Below are positions 54,903 to 64,000 of a stretch of 64,000 bases of DNA, in pieces. Where the stretch lies: assembly GCA_016218815.1 (NCBI GenBank), contig JACRCX010000120.1:1-64000 (forward strand), in the 5' to 3' direction. The stretch comes from Deltaproteobacteria bacterium. GTDB lineage: Bacteria > Myxococcota_A > Polyangia > DRWM01 > JAAZOP01. The position numbers and the translations under genes are program-made. Every line of letters begins with the position of its first letter. The stretch's first letter is position 1. The notes beneath the pieces are model-generated. The model saw only the letters and a program-made list of their open reading frames with translations. It searched no databases and had not been told where the DNA came from.

Positions 54903-57497
54903 TCAGGCCGCGCAGCATTGCTCCGAAGCGGCGTCGAGCTCGTCCGCCGACGCCGGGGAATCCCCGGGGCGGACGAGGTCGCGACGGACGGACGCGCTCG
55001 TCGCGGCCCGCTCCACGTTCATCCGCTGGCGCCACGCCGCGACGCGATCCGTTTCGTTATCGGCCAGCGGTACCGCGGCCAGCTCGGCCGAGTCGAAGTC
55101 GTCCACGGCGATGATGCGCTCGACCAGCACGTGGAAGCGCACGAGCCGCTCCGCCTCTTCCGGGGCAACCACGCCGGCCTCCGCCGCCGCCCGGGCCAGG
55201 GCGGTTTCGCCGGCGCCCGGCGGAGCCGCGAACGAGCCCGCGGCGAGAGCGGCGCGGACGCGCTTCTCGATCGCTTCGGCCTGCGGCGCCAGTCCGAGCG
55301 TCTCGTCCAGGGTGCCGATGATCCCGAACCGGTCCGCGGTGAAGATGCCTTCGGTCAGCCGTTGCCGCGTCGCCGTGGGCGCCGTGACCAGCGCCGCGAC
55401 CCGGGCCGCCAGGGCGTCGGCGGGTCCGAGGGCCCGCGGACCGCGGGGGAGGATCAGCGCGCGCACGGTCGCGGCGATGGCGCGGTGGGGAAGGTTCGCG
55501 AGGATCTCCGCCGCGGTCGTTTCGAACCGGCGCTCCAGCTCGTCGAGCGCGTAGTCGACGACCGGCCGGTCGGCGGCGGGCTCGCCGGTATCCGCGTAGC
55601 GCTTGAGCACGGCCGACCCGAGGTAGAGGAAGCTCAGGAGGTCCCCCAGGCGCGCGGAGAGCCGCTCGCGGCGCTTGAGCGCTCCGCCGATCGTGAGCAT
55701 GGCCGTGTCGGCGAGGAGCGCGAAGGCCGCGCTCTCCCGCGAGAGCGTGCGGTAGCGGTGCGCCAGGACGCTCAGCGGGGGGGCGGCGAGCGCCGTCCGG
55801 CCGCCGCTGGCGGCGGCGAGCGCGGCGCGGGCGGCGTTGCCGAGCAGGAAGCCGGCGTGGCGAAAGAGCGCCCGATCGAACTCGCGCAGTCCGCGCTGCC
55901 GGTCGCGGTCGCCGGCCGCCTCCATTTCCGCCAGCACGTACGGGTGCGCACGGATGGCGCCCTGGCCGAAGATGATCAGGCAGCGCGTCAGGATGTTGGC
56001 GCCCTCGACGGTGATCGCGATCGGCCCGGCGAGCCATCCCGGGGCGAGGTAGTTGCCGGGGCCGAGCATGATGCCCTTGCCGCCGTGGATGTCCATCGCG
56101 TCGTCGCCGACGGTGCGCGCGAGCTGCGTGACGTGGTACTTGAGGATCGCCGAGGCCACCGCGGGCCGGTCGCCCTGGTCCAGTGCGGCGAGCGTCATGC
56201 GTCGCGCGGCGTCCATCGTGTAGACGTTCCCGGCCATCCGCGCCAGCGCCTCCTGGATGCCTTCGAACGCGGCGAGCGGCACGCGGAACTGGCGGCGCAC
56301 GCGCGCGTAGACGCCGGTCGCGTACAGGCCGAGCTTGGCGCCGCCGATGGCGTTGGCGGGCAGCGAGATCGACCGGCCGACCGAGAGGTTCTCGACGAGC
56401 ATGCGCCAGCCGTGACCGGCCATTGCCGGCCCGCCGATGATGTGATCCACCGGCACGAACACGTCGCGCCCGCTGGTCGGCCCGTTCTGGAACGGGACGT
56501 GGAGCGGGAGGTGCCGGCGTCCGATCGTCACCCCGGGCAGGTGCGTGGGCACCAGCGCGCAAGTGATCCCGTACTCCGCGCGACTGCCGAGCAGCCGGTC
56601 CGGGTCGTGGAGCTTGAATGCGAGGCCGAGCAGCGTGGCGACCGGCGCCAGCGTGATGTAGCGCTTGTCCCAGTTGAGGCGGAGGCCCACGACCTCGCGG
56701 CCCTCCCACATCCCCTTGCAGACGACGCCGGTGTCGCGAATCGACGTGGCGTCGGAGCCGGCCGTCGCCGAGGTCAGTGCGAAGCAGGGGACCTCGCGGC
56801 CGTCGGCCAGCCGCGGAAGGTAGTGCTCGCGCTGCTCGTCGGTGCCGTAGCGCAGCAGCAGCTCTCCCGGCCCCAGCGAGTTGGGGACGGAGACGATCGA
56901 CGCGGCGGTCGGGCTGCGGCTGGAGATCTTGAGCAGTACCTCCGAGTGGGCGAAGTGGGAGAACCCCAGCCCGCCGTAGCGCTTGGGGATGATCATGGCG
57001 AAGAAGCCGCGCTCGCGCAGGAACCTCCAGGCCTCGGGCGGCAGATCGCCCCACTCGTGGGCGATCCGCCACTCGTCGAGCATCCGGCACAGCTCCTCGC
57101 AGGGCCCGTCGAGGAACGCACGCTCCTCGACGGTGAGCGTCGCGGCCGGGGTGGAGAGGAGGCGCGACCAGTCGGGGCGTCCCGAGAACAGCTCGCGCTC
57201 CCACCACACGCCGCCGGCTTCGATCGCCGCGCGCTCGGTCTCGGACATCGGCGGCTGCGCCCTGCGGAAGACGCGCAGCAGCGGGGCCGACATCGCGCGG
57301 CGACGGAGCGCGACCAGGCCGGTCGCGCGGGCGAGCCAGCCGGCGCCCCGCCACGCCAGGCCGGCGACGAGTCCGGCGGCGGCGCCGGCGAACAGCAGCA
57401 CCGCCTGCAGTACGCGCTTGAGCGCTTCCAGGAGGGCGGCGGCCGCGAACGCTACCGCGCCTCCGACCAGCGTCACCAGGGAGGAAAGGGCGTTCAT
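54903..57497 (-). CDS. fadE: FadE-type acyl-CoA dehydrogenase
   Basis: 864 residues, close to E. coli FadE (814). Hydrophobic N-terminal segments (residues 5-60) suggest membrane association. The dehydrogenase core has FFAMIIPKRYGGLGF, CFALTSATAGSDATS, NENLSVGRSI-like (LVENLSVGRSISLPA) and DIHGGKGIMLGPGN. A long C-terminal helical extension is shared with the family. It catalyses the first step of fatty acid beta-oxidation. ATG 57497 follows AAAGG. Confidence 0.88.
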   Translation of the reverse strand: MNALSSLVTLVGGAVAFAAAALLEALKRVLQAVLLFAGAAAGLVAGLAWRGAGWLARATGLVALRRRAMSAPLLRVFRRAQPPMSETERAAIEAGGVWWERELFSGRPDWSRLLSTPAATLTVEERAFLDGPCEELCRMLDEWRIAHEWGDLPPEAWRFLRERGFFAMIIPKRYGGLGFSHFAHSEVLLKISSRSPTAASIVSVPNSLGPGELLLRYGTDEQREHYLPRLADGREVPCFALTSATAGSDATSIRDTGVVCKGMWEGREVVGLRLNWDKRYITLAPVATLLGLAFKLHDPDRLLGSRAEYGITCALVPTHLPGVTIGRRHLPLHVPFQNGPTSGRDVFVPVDHIIGGPAMAGHGWRMLVENLSVGRSISLPANAIGGAKLGLYATGVYARVRRQFRVPLAAFEGIQEALARMAGNVYTMDAARRMTLAALDQGDRPAVASAILKYHVTQLARTVGDDAMDIHGGKGIMLGPGNYLAPGWLAGPIAITVEGANILTRCLIIFGQGAIRAHPYVLAEMEAAGDRDRQRGLREFDRALFRHAGFLLGNAARAALAAASGGRTALAAPPLSVLAHRYRTLSRESAAFALLADTAMLTIGGALKRRERLSARLGDLLSFLYLGSAVLKRYADTGEPAADRPVVDYALDELERRFETTAAEILANLPHRAIAATVRALILPRGPRALGPADALAARVAALVTAPTATRQRLTEGIFTADRFGIIGTLDETLGLAPQAEAIEKRVRAALAAGSFAAPPGAGETALARAAAEAGVVAPEEAERLVRFHVLVERIIAVDDFDSAELAAVPLADNETDRVAAWRQRMNVERAATSASVRRDLVRPGDSPASADELDAASEQCCAA

Positions 57498-57811
57498 GGT
57501 CCCGCCTTTCGCGGCCCTTGCCGTGCGGCGCGCGGCCTCGCGGGTTGCGCCGCGCGGCGGGCACGGAGCCAAGCTGCGCACGCGGGGGGGCCGGGTCAAT
57601 CGGAGGCGCGGGTCGGGTGAAGCGAAGTTCAGCGCGTGGCGCTCGAAGTGCGGTTCCAGGTCTTCGGACCGGCTTCGGATCGGGCGCCGTGGACGCGCCG
57701 CAAGCGTTGCCGTACACTCGATTCCGGAACGACGGGAGAGACGATGCGGCGGGTCAGCGCTCGTGCCCGCCGGTGCCGGAACGCGGCGCGGCGGTGCGAG
57801 GAGGGGTGACG

Positions 57812-59458
57812 ATGAAGCTCTTCGGAAAGATGATCCTCGTCGGCCTCCTCGCAGCGACGGCGGGAGGGTGCTTCGAATCGCACCCGGGGCTGGTGGACGT
57901 GCCGCGCGAGGCCGCGCCCACGCCCGACGACGGCGGGTTCGATCCCGACGTTCCGGACGACCGGGGCGCGCGGGATGACACGGACGGCGGGTCGGACGTG
58001 CGCGAAGACGCCCGCGACGATGCCGACGACGGCGCGGATCCGCCGGATGTGGACGTGCCGGACACCGGTTCCGACGCGTGCGACCCCGGCCTCGAGTGTC
58101 CCAACGACCCGATCGACGGTCCGATCGGCCGGACGTGCCTGGACGACACGGAGTGCGATCCCGGCCTTCGTTGCGTGATGGAGACGTCGGAGGTCTTCGA
58201 TGGGGAGATCTACGCGAGCTGGCGTGGCGGCTACTGCCTGACCGTCGGCACCGGCGACGCGGCCTGCGATCCGGACGTCGCCGAAACCTGCCCCGTCGGA
58301 TCGACCTGCCTCTGCCTGGGAACGGACCCCGCCGGGCAGCGGTACTTCGGCTGCCTCGACGCGTGCTCCGCCGCGTCATCCGCCGGCGTCCCGTGGACCG
58401 CCAATTGCGACTGCCGGGACGGGTACGATTGCTCGCTGGTGGGCGAGTTCTGCTACCCCGGCTGCTCGAATGACCGCGAGTGCTGCGAAATCTGGCACGA
58501 CGGCGAGGGCGGCGCCGAGGACGCGGTGAGGCAGCCGAGCGAGGTGCGCTTCCTTGCGCCATCGGAGTGCACGGACACGTGCGACCCGTGCACATTCCGC
58601 TGCGATCGTAACGGCTGTCCGGGCGGCGACTGCCGCATCGGCGATCCCTGTGAGCACGACTCGGACTGCCCGGCGAACGGGCGGTGCATCGCCGAGCACT
58701 TCGCCGAAGCTGCGATCGGCGGTATCTGCGTGCTCGACCGCTGCGACCTCGTCGGCCGCGAGTGCCCCGCCGGGTCGGGATGCGGCAACCTCGGGCTCGA
58801 CGACCGGCTGGAGAGCCTCAACCCCCCCTTCGAGCGGCCGTCCTACACCTGTGTCGCCGCGTGCACCGTGGGCTCCCGACCCGGTGATGCGGGCTTCGCG
58901 TGCCGCGACGCCGGAGCACTGGGCGTGGCTGACCGCGGCGATCAGGCCTGCGTCCCGGCCGGGGACTGGTTCTGGTACGACGCGACGTCTTCGGACGGAT
59001 ACTGCTGGCCGGGCAACTTCCCCGGCGGCGACGGTCCGCCGGGCCACGCCTGCTCGTTGGATACGGACTGCACGTCGCCCCTGGGACTCGGCCGCTGCAT
59101 GCACCTGCTCGGCGCCGATCCGGGCATCTGCACCTCTCTGTGCAACGAGCGCCTCGGCCGGGAGGGGACGTGCGGCGGCGGCGACTCGACGACCGGGACC
59201 GCCACCGGCGTCTGCCTCTCCCGCGTGTGCCTGCCGGCATGCGACGCGCCCGCTGGCGCGCTTGGAGCCAACGGCTGTCCGGAGCGGGCGCAAGGGTGCT
59301 ATGCGCTCGACCTGTTCGACTCGTACGCCTGGTTCCTCGACGGTGCGAGCGAACCCGCCGGGCTCTGCCTGCCCGCATGCTCCGACGACGCCTGGTGCAG
59401 CCGGATGTTCGCCATCCCGACCACCTGCGATCGCGCGACCGGGACTTGCACGTTCTGA
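57812..59458 (+). CDS. Cys-rich lipoprotein
   Basis: 548 residues with lipoprotein signal LVGLLAATAGGC and a 60-residue Asp-rich linker. The mature chain has more than 40 cysteines in short repeats such as CLDDTECDPGLRC, CPVGSTCLC, CEHDSDCPANGRC and CSLDTDCTSPLGLGRC, the pattern of secreted Cys-rich proteins common in myxobacteria-like genomes. Likely a disulphide-rich surface protein. ATG 57812 follows gaggggtgac. Confidence 0.82.
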   Translation: MKLFGKMILVGLLAATAGGCFESHPGLVDVPREAAPTPDDGGFDPDVPDDRGARDDTDGGSDVREDARDDADDGADPPDVDVPDTGSDACDPGLECPNDPIDGPIGRTCLDDTECDPGLRCVMETSEVFDGEIYASWRGGYCLTVGTGDAACDPDVAETCPVGSTCLCLGTDPAGQRYFGCLDACSAASSAGVPWTANCDCRDGYDCSLVGEFCYPGCSNDRECCEIWHDGEGGAEDAVRQPSEVRFLAPSECTDTCDPCTFRCDRNGCPGGDCRIGDPCEHDSDCPANGRCIAEHFAEAAIGGICVLDRCDLVGRECPAGSGCGNLGLDDRLESLNPPFERPSYTCVAACTVGSRPGDAGFACRDAGALGVADRGDQACVPAGDWFWYDATSSDGYCWPGNFPGGDGPPGHACSLDTDCTSPLGLGRCMHLLGADPGICTSLCNERLGREGTCGGGDSTTGTATGVCLSRVCLPACDAPAGALGANGCPERAQGCYALDLFDSYAWFLDGASEPAGLCLPACSDDAWCSRMFAIPTTCDRATGTCTF

Positions 59459-59468
59459 GCCCCGGGAT

Positions 59469-60026
59469 TCACAGCAGCTCGGCCGTGGCGTCGTCCCCGG
59501 TGAGCAGGATCAGCGCGCCGCGGGCGCGACCGGCGCCCATCGAGCAGTTGGCCACGAGCGTCGAGCCGGCACGCTCGACGCCGGGCGACTCGTGCACGTG
59601 ACCGCAGACCAGCACGCGGGGCCCGAGCGTGCGCATCAGCTCGCGCACGCGGATGGAGCCGAGGTGATCCCCGGACGGCGTTGCATCGAGCGTCCCCTTG
59701 GGCGGGAAGTGGCTGACCAGCACGTCGCAGGGCCCGCGCACGGCGGGACCGCCGAAGGTGAAGCCACCGACGGCTCGCGGCTCGTCGTCCAGGAGCCAGC
59801 CCCGCCGCAGCAGCTCCGCCACCAGCCCCGGCCCATCCATGTTGCCGCCCACGCCGAGGACCGGGACCGGCGAACGCAGCGCGTCAAGCGCCGCTCCTTC
59901 CTCGTCGTAGCCGGCCAGGTCGCCGGCCAGCAGCACGACCTCCGGCGACGTCTCCGCGATCAGGTCCCGCACGCACTCGATGCGCTCGCTCACGCCGTGA
60001 AGATCCGCGCACGCCAGGATGCGCAT
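59469..60026 (-). CDS. Metallophosphoesterase
   Basis: 185 residues of the YfcE/calcineurin-like type. Metal ligands lie in CADLHG, LAGDLAG, GNMDG (Asn in the third motif, preceded by GVGG), SHFPP and GHVHES. A compact phosphodiesterase acting on small molecules is likely. ATG 60026 follows ggaaggaacggg. Confidence 0.85.
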   Translation of the reverse strand: MRILACADLHGVSERIECVRDLIAETSPEVVLLAGDLAGYDEEGAALDALRSPVPVLGVGGNMDGPGLVAELLRRGWLLDDEPRAVGGFTFGGPAVRGPCDVLVSHFPPKGTLDATPSGDHLGSIRVRELMRTLGPRVLVCGHVHESPGVERAGSTLVANCSMGAGRARGALILLTGDDATAELL

Positions 60027-60217
60027 CGTCCCGTTCCTTCCGCTCCCCCGACCCGCCCGATCACACCACAGATCGACCGCGACCGACAGGGGCGATCCGG
60101 GCGACCTTCCCTTTCGGTGTCCATCGGTGTCCATCGGTGGTTTCTTCCTTCCGTCCGGGCGGTCTTGCACGCGCGCGGCCCCTGGGTATCATGCCGCCCA
60201 TCCTCCGGGAGGTGACC

Positions 60218-60904
60218 ATGGCAGGAAACATCGTTCGGGACGTCGACGATTCGGTGCGCATCCGCCACGTGCTGTGCAGCGTGTCGGACAAGACCGGCCT
60301 GGACGGGTTGATTCCCGCACTGGTGGAGCTCAACCCTGAGGTCCGCATCTTCTCCACCGGCGGCACGTTCGACGCGATCCGCAAGATGCTCGGCGAGGAG
60401 AACGCGAAGCGCAACCTCGTGCAGGTCTCCGACTATACCGGACAGCCCGAGACGCAAGGGGGGTTGGTCAAGACCCTCGACTTCAAGATCTACCTCGGCC
60501 TCCTGACCGAGACCTACAACGACGCGCACCAGGGCGACCTGCGGCGCACCGGCGCCGTGCCGCTCGACATGGTCGTGGTCAACCTCTACCCCTTCCGCCA
60601 GACGGTCGCGAAGCCCGGCGTGACGGTGGAGGCGGCGCGCGCCAACATCGACATCGGCGGTCCTTGCATGATCCGTGCGTCGGCCAAGAACTACCTGCGC
60701 GTCGCCTCGGTCGTCGACCCTGCCGACTACCCGCGCATCGTCGACATCCTGCGCAAGTCCGGCGGGACGCTCGACCTGGCCACGCGCTTCGGGCTGGCCA
60801 AGAAGGCGTTCGCCCACACCGCCTCGTACGACACCGCCATCGCCGGGTTCCTGGAGGGGGTCGGGGCGGATGCGATGCGGCGGAGCTACGAAGTCAGGAA
60901 CTAG
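60218..60904 (+). CDS. purH: IMP cyclohydrolase (stand-alone PurH N-terminal half)
   Basis: 228 residues matching the MGS-like N-terminal domain of PurH: CSVSDKTGLDGLI, FSTGGTFDAIRKML, LVKTLDFKIYLGLL, VVVNLYPFRQTV, NIDIGGPCMIRASAKNY. It closes the IMP ring in the last step of purine synthesis. The formyltransferase half is encoded separately 36 bp downstream. ATG 60218 has gggaggtgacc before it. Confidence 0.9.
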   Translation: MAGNIVRDVDDSVRIRHVLCSVSDKTGLDGLIPALVELNPEVRIFSTGGTFDAIRKMLGEENAKRNLVQVSDYTGQPETQGGLVKTLDFKIYLGLLTETYNDAHQGDLRRTGAVPLDMVVVNLYPFRQTVAKPGVTVEAARANIDIGGPCMIRASAKNYLRVASVVDPADYPRIVDILRKSGGTLDLATRFGLAKKAFAHTASYDTAIAGFLEGVGADAMRRSYEVRN

Positions 60905-60940
60905 ACCCTGGGGGACAGGGGCTGGGGAGGGAGGGCGCGG

Positions 60941-62191
<1,251 letters not shown>

Positions 62192-62319
62192 ACGGAGGGG
62201 AAGGACGAGCGGCGGCGGGTTGACAGCGGCGCCGCGCGTGCGAAGAGTGGGCGCGGCCTGGGGTGGGTTCTTTCCTGTCGACGGGCGCCGGGCGGCCGTC
62301 GAGCGGCATGGAGGACGGG

Positions 62320-62511
62320 ATGTGCGAGTCGACGGCGTACGTGAAGAAGCGCGGGGGCGAGGAGGAGCTGCTGCTCAAGGACGTGGCGGCGATTCGGCCG
62401 GAGGGGAACAAGCTGGTCCTGCGGTCGCTCCTGGGCGATCGTCTGGAATTCGACGGCGTCATCGAGGAGATTGACCTGATGGGGCACAAGATCCTGCTCA
62501 AGCCCCGTTGA
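62320..62511 (+). CDS. CooT-like small protein
   Basis: 63 residues beginning MCESTAYVKKRGGEEELLLKD and ending GVIEEIDLMGHKILL. The MCE start, with Cys2, and the overall pattern match the CooT family, small dimeric nickel-binding proteins or predicted RNA-binding proteins. An ideal GGAGG precedes ATG 62320. No CO dehydrogenase gene is present here, so a general nickel role is only a guess. Confidence 0.75.
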   Translation: MCESTAYVKKRGGEEELLLKDVAAIRPEGNKLVLRSLLGDRLEFDGVIEEIDLMGHKILLKPR

Positions 62512-62553
62512 GCGAGTGCGCGAATTCCGACGAGCCGTAGACCTGCCGGCACC

Positions 62554-62613
62554 GAGCCGCGCCCTTCAGGGCGCGGCTCCGACAGGAAGGAAGCCACGGG
62601 CTGAAGCCCGCGG
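62554..62613. repeat. REP-like paired hairpins, copy 2
   Basis: First stem is 12 bp: GAGCCGCGCCCT-TC-AGGGCGCGGCTC (62554-62579). Second stem CCACGGGCT-GA-AGCCCGCGG (62594-62613) has one mismatch. The order, loop sizes and trailing ttcg match copy 1 at 36260-36316. It lies just after the CooT-like gene. Confidence 0.75.
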
Positions 62614-62667
62614 TTCGGATCCAAGTCGCAGATCCCAGGCCGTTCGCGGCGCGTAGATCGGCGCGCC

Positions 62668-63375
62668 ATGCGGACCTCCCTTGCGAGATGGACGTGGATC
62701 GGCGCGGCGCTGCTGCTCGCGGCTTGCCGCGGCACGCCGGCTCGCGACGCGTCCTCGGCCGCGGCGTTCGAGCAAGGGGCGCCGGTCGAGGCCGGCGCGA
62801 CGGGCTGGTCGAACGAGGATGTCGTCGCCGGGCACGAGACGCCGGCACCGTTCGCGACCCCCGCGCCGGCCGAGGCGCCGCCGGGGATGACCTCCCCGGT
62901 GGCGGCGCCTGCGGCGCCGGACGCGCTGCTCGGGACGGCGCCGGTCGGCCCTGCGCCCGAGGCCCTGTCGCGGACGCCGGCGTTGCGGACCGTGGCGCCG
63001 CCGGCGTTGCCGGGGGCCGCGCCCGCTTCGCTCCCGGCGCCGTTGCGCGAGCTGCGGGCGGCGCTGGACGACGCCCGCACTGCCACTTCGGACCAGTCGC
63101 TGACCACCGGCGGCGAGCAGCCGCTGGACGTGCTGGTGGGAATGACCCGCGACGGGATCCGTGACGCGCTGGGCGAGCCCTCCACCTGCACGGACGTCGT
63201 GTGGTTCGATGCCGCCGGGCGCGGGCACCCCGTCGCGCCGTGCAGCTCGCACGCCGACTGGTTCTACTCGTTCTACCACTTGCCCGAAGGATGGGTCGGC
63301 GGCGGCCCCGAGCTGCTGCTGCAATTCGACGCGGACGGCTCCTGCACCGCCGCCGCCTGGCACTACACGCAGTAG
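62668..63375 (+). CDS. Lipoprotein of unknown function
   Basis: 235 residues with a clean lipoprotein signal (WIGAALLLAAC). An Ala/Pro-rich linker of about 110 residues leads to a C-terminal domain with VGMTRDGIRDALGEPSTC, FYHLPEGWVGGGPELLLQFD and a final CTAAAWHYTQ. The first segment resembles the start of SmpA/BamE-like small beta domains (GMTxxxVxxxLGxP), which is only suggestive. Confidence 0.75.
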   Translation: MRTSLARWTWIGAALLLAACRGTPARDASSAAAFEQGAPVEAGATGWSNEDVVAGHETPAPFATPAPAEAPPGMTSPVAAPAAPDALLGTAPVGPAPEALSRTPALRTVAPPALPGAAPASLPAPLRELRAALDDARTATSDQSLTTGGEQPLDVLVGMTRDGIRDALGEPSTCTDVVWFDAAGRGHPVAPCSSHADWFYSFYHLPEGWVGGGPELLLQFDADGSCTAAAWHYTQ

Positions 63376-63393
63376 CGGCGAGGCGCAGCCTTG

Positions 63394-63410
63394 CGCCCGC
63401 GAAGCGGGCG
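63394..63410. terminator. Hairpin between convergent genes
   Basis: A 7-bp stem cgcccgc/gcgggcg with a GAA loop sits between the lipoprotein and lon stops. No clear T-tract follows on either strand, so it is a possible bidirectional terminator only. Confidence 0.35.
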
Positions 63411-63434
63411 ACAGGGCAAGCCCCGCCGGCGTCC

Positions 63435-64000
63435 CTAGAACGCCAGCTTCCTCACGTCGTCGTAGGTCGAGGCGTAGTGGAACTGCAGGCCCTTGAGGAT
63501 GTGCTTGGGGATCTCGGCCACGTTGCGCTTGTTCTCCGCGGGGAGGATCACGGTGCGCACGCCGGCGCGGCGGGCGGCGAGGCATTTCTCGCGAACGCCG
63601 CCGATCGGCAGCACCTCGCCGCGCAGGGTCATCTCGCCCGTCATCGCCAGGCGGGGGCGGATCTTCCTCCCCTTCTTCCAGCCGAGCAGAGAGACGAGGG
63701 CGGTGGTGATGGCGATCCCGGCGCTCGGACCGTCCTTGGGCGTGGCGCCGGCCGGGAAGTGGATGTGCAGGTCGGACTTGTCGAAGACGTCGGGGTCGAT
63801 CTCGAAGCGGTCGAGGTGGGCGCGGACGTAGGACAAGGCGATCTGGGCCGACTCGCTCATCACCTCGCCAAGCTGCCCCGTGACCTTGAAGCCGCCCTTG
63901 CCCGGCATCCTCGTCGCCTCGATGAACATGATCTCGCCGCCCACGGGTGTCCACGCCAGCCCCACGACCACGCCGGGGCGCAGCGTGCGGTGCAGCTCGT
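63435..64000 (-). CDS. lon: Lon protease, C-terminal part (partial)
   Basis: The gene enters from the right edge; only the last 188 residues are visible. They are the peptidase domain: PKDGPSAGIAI contains the catalytic Ser, and GGVREKCLAARRAG contains the paired Lys. TGEMTLRGEVLPIGG is the conserved strand before the Lys. The tail ends YDDVRKLAF. Lon degrades misfolded proteins using ATP; the AAA+ part lies outside the window. Confidence 0.93.
   Translation of the reverse strand, partial: ELHRTLRPGVVVGLAWTPVGGEIMFIEATRMPGKGGFKVTGQLGEVMSESAQIALSYVRAHLDRFEIDPDVFDKSDLHIHFPAGATPKDGPSAGIAITTALVSLLGWKKGRKIRPRLAMTGEMTLRGEVLPIGGVREKCLAARRAGVRTVILPAENKRNVAEIPKHILKGLQFHYASTYDDVRKLAF

Overview
The window is a very GC-rich (about 70%), gene-dense bacterial chromosome segment. 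It reads like a deltaproteobacterium in the broad sense (Myxococcota or a neighbouring predatory/soil lineage), although no rRNA or ribosomal protein gene is present to fix the phylum. The clues are many lipoproteins with Asp/Ala/Pro-rich linkers after the lipobox, Cys-rich and thrombospondin-type-3-like secreted proteins, an AgmX/PglI-type C-terminal domain, a degenerate Ser/Thr kinase, a J-domain protein with long disordered linkers, and DUF3604 and DUF3160 proteins. I see no prophage, CRISPR array, intact transposase, tRNA or rRNA.

Layout. 1-3100: edge of a secreted lipoprotein, then a putrescine operon (pyruvoyl-dependent arginine decarboxylase, an inactive-looking ureohydrolase and a complete agmatinase). 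3073-4665: HEAT-repeat/THUMP-type RNA methyltransferase. 4775-11455: housekeeping run hslV-hslU, argF, a J-domain/TPR protein and dnaK. 11654-12903: MaoC hydratase and lipoprotein. 13197-14622: a decayed DUF3160 gene. 14730-17236: phosphoglucomutase overlapping a pseudokinase. 17486-20528: a Cys-cluster/tail-fibre-repeat protein, a small partner and a convergent radical SAM/SPASM enzyme; this is the best candidate for an undescribed system. 20670-27030: DEAD-box helicase, MCE transport protein, rhomboid protease, membrane protein. 27091-30840: ligA, a crotonase and an alpha/beta hydrolase. 31128-36218: small exported protein, M28 peptidase, 8-oxoguanine deaminase-like enzyme, and a fused rRNA methyltransferase-pseudouridine synthase. 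36670-45626: envelope cluster with tandem paralogous exported proteins carrying a possible Cys-His-Asp centre, a Sel1-type protein, an M23 peptidase and an FG-GAP lipoprotein. 46409-52112: M48 peptidase, DUF3604 protein, parvulin and propeller-transglutaminase. 52174-57497: molybdopterin oxidoreductase overlapping a SixA phosphatase, then a FadE-type acyl-CoA dehydrogenase. 57812-64000: Cys-rich lipoprotein, phosphoesterase, a split purH pair, a CooT-like protein, a lipoprotein and the C-terminal end of Lon.

The window also holds several small repeat families in spacers: two copies of a 137-bp element with terminal inverted repeats and a central hairpin (11481-11617 and 46213-46349), two copies of a paired-hairpin REP-like element (36260-36316 and 62554-62613), a triple 19-bp tandem repeat (49536-49592), and G-rich or AC-rich simple-sequence patches, one of them read through inside a coding region (25583-25635).

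All functional names come from motifs recognised by eye. Start codons were chosen from visible ribosome-binding sites, overlaps and in-frame stops, and no database search was made.
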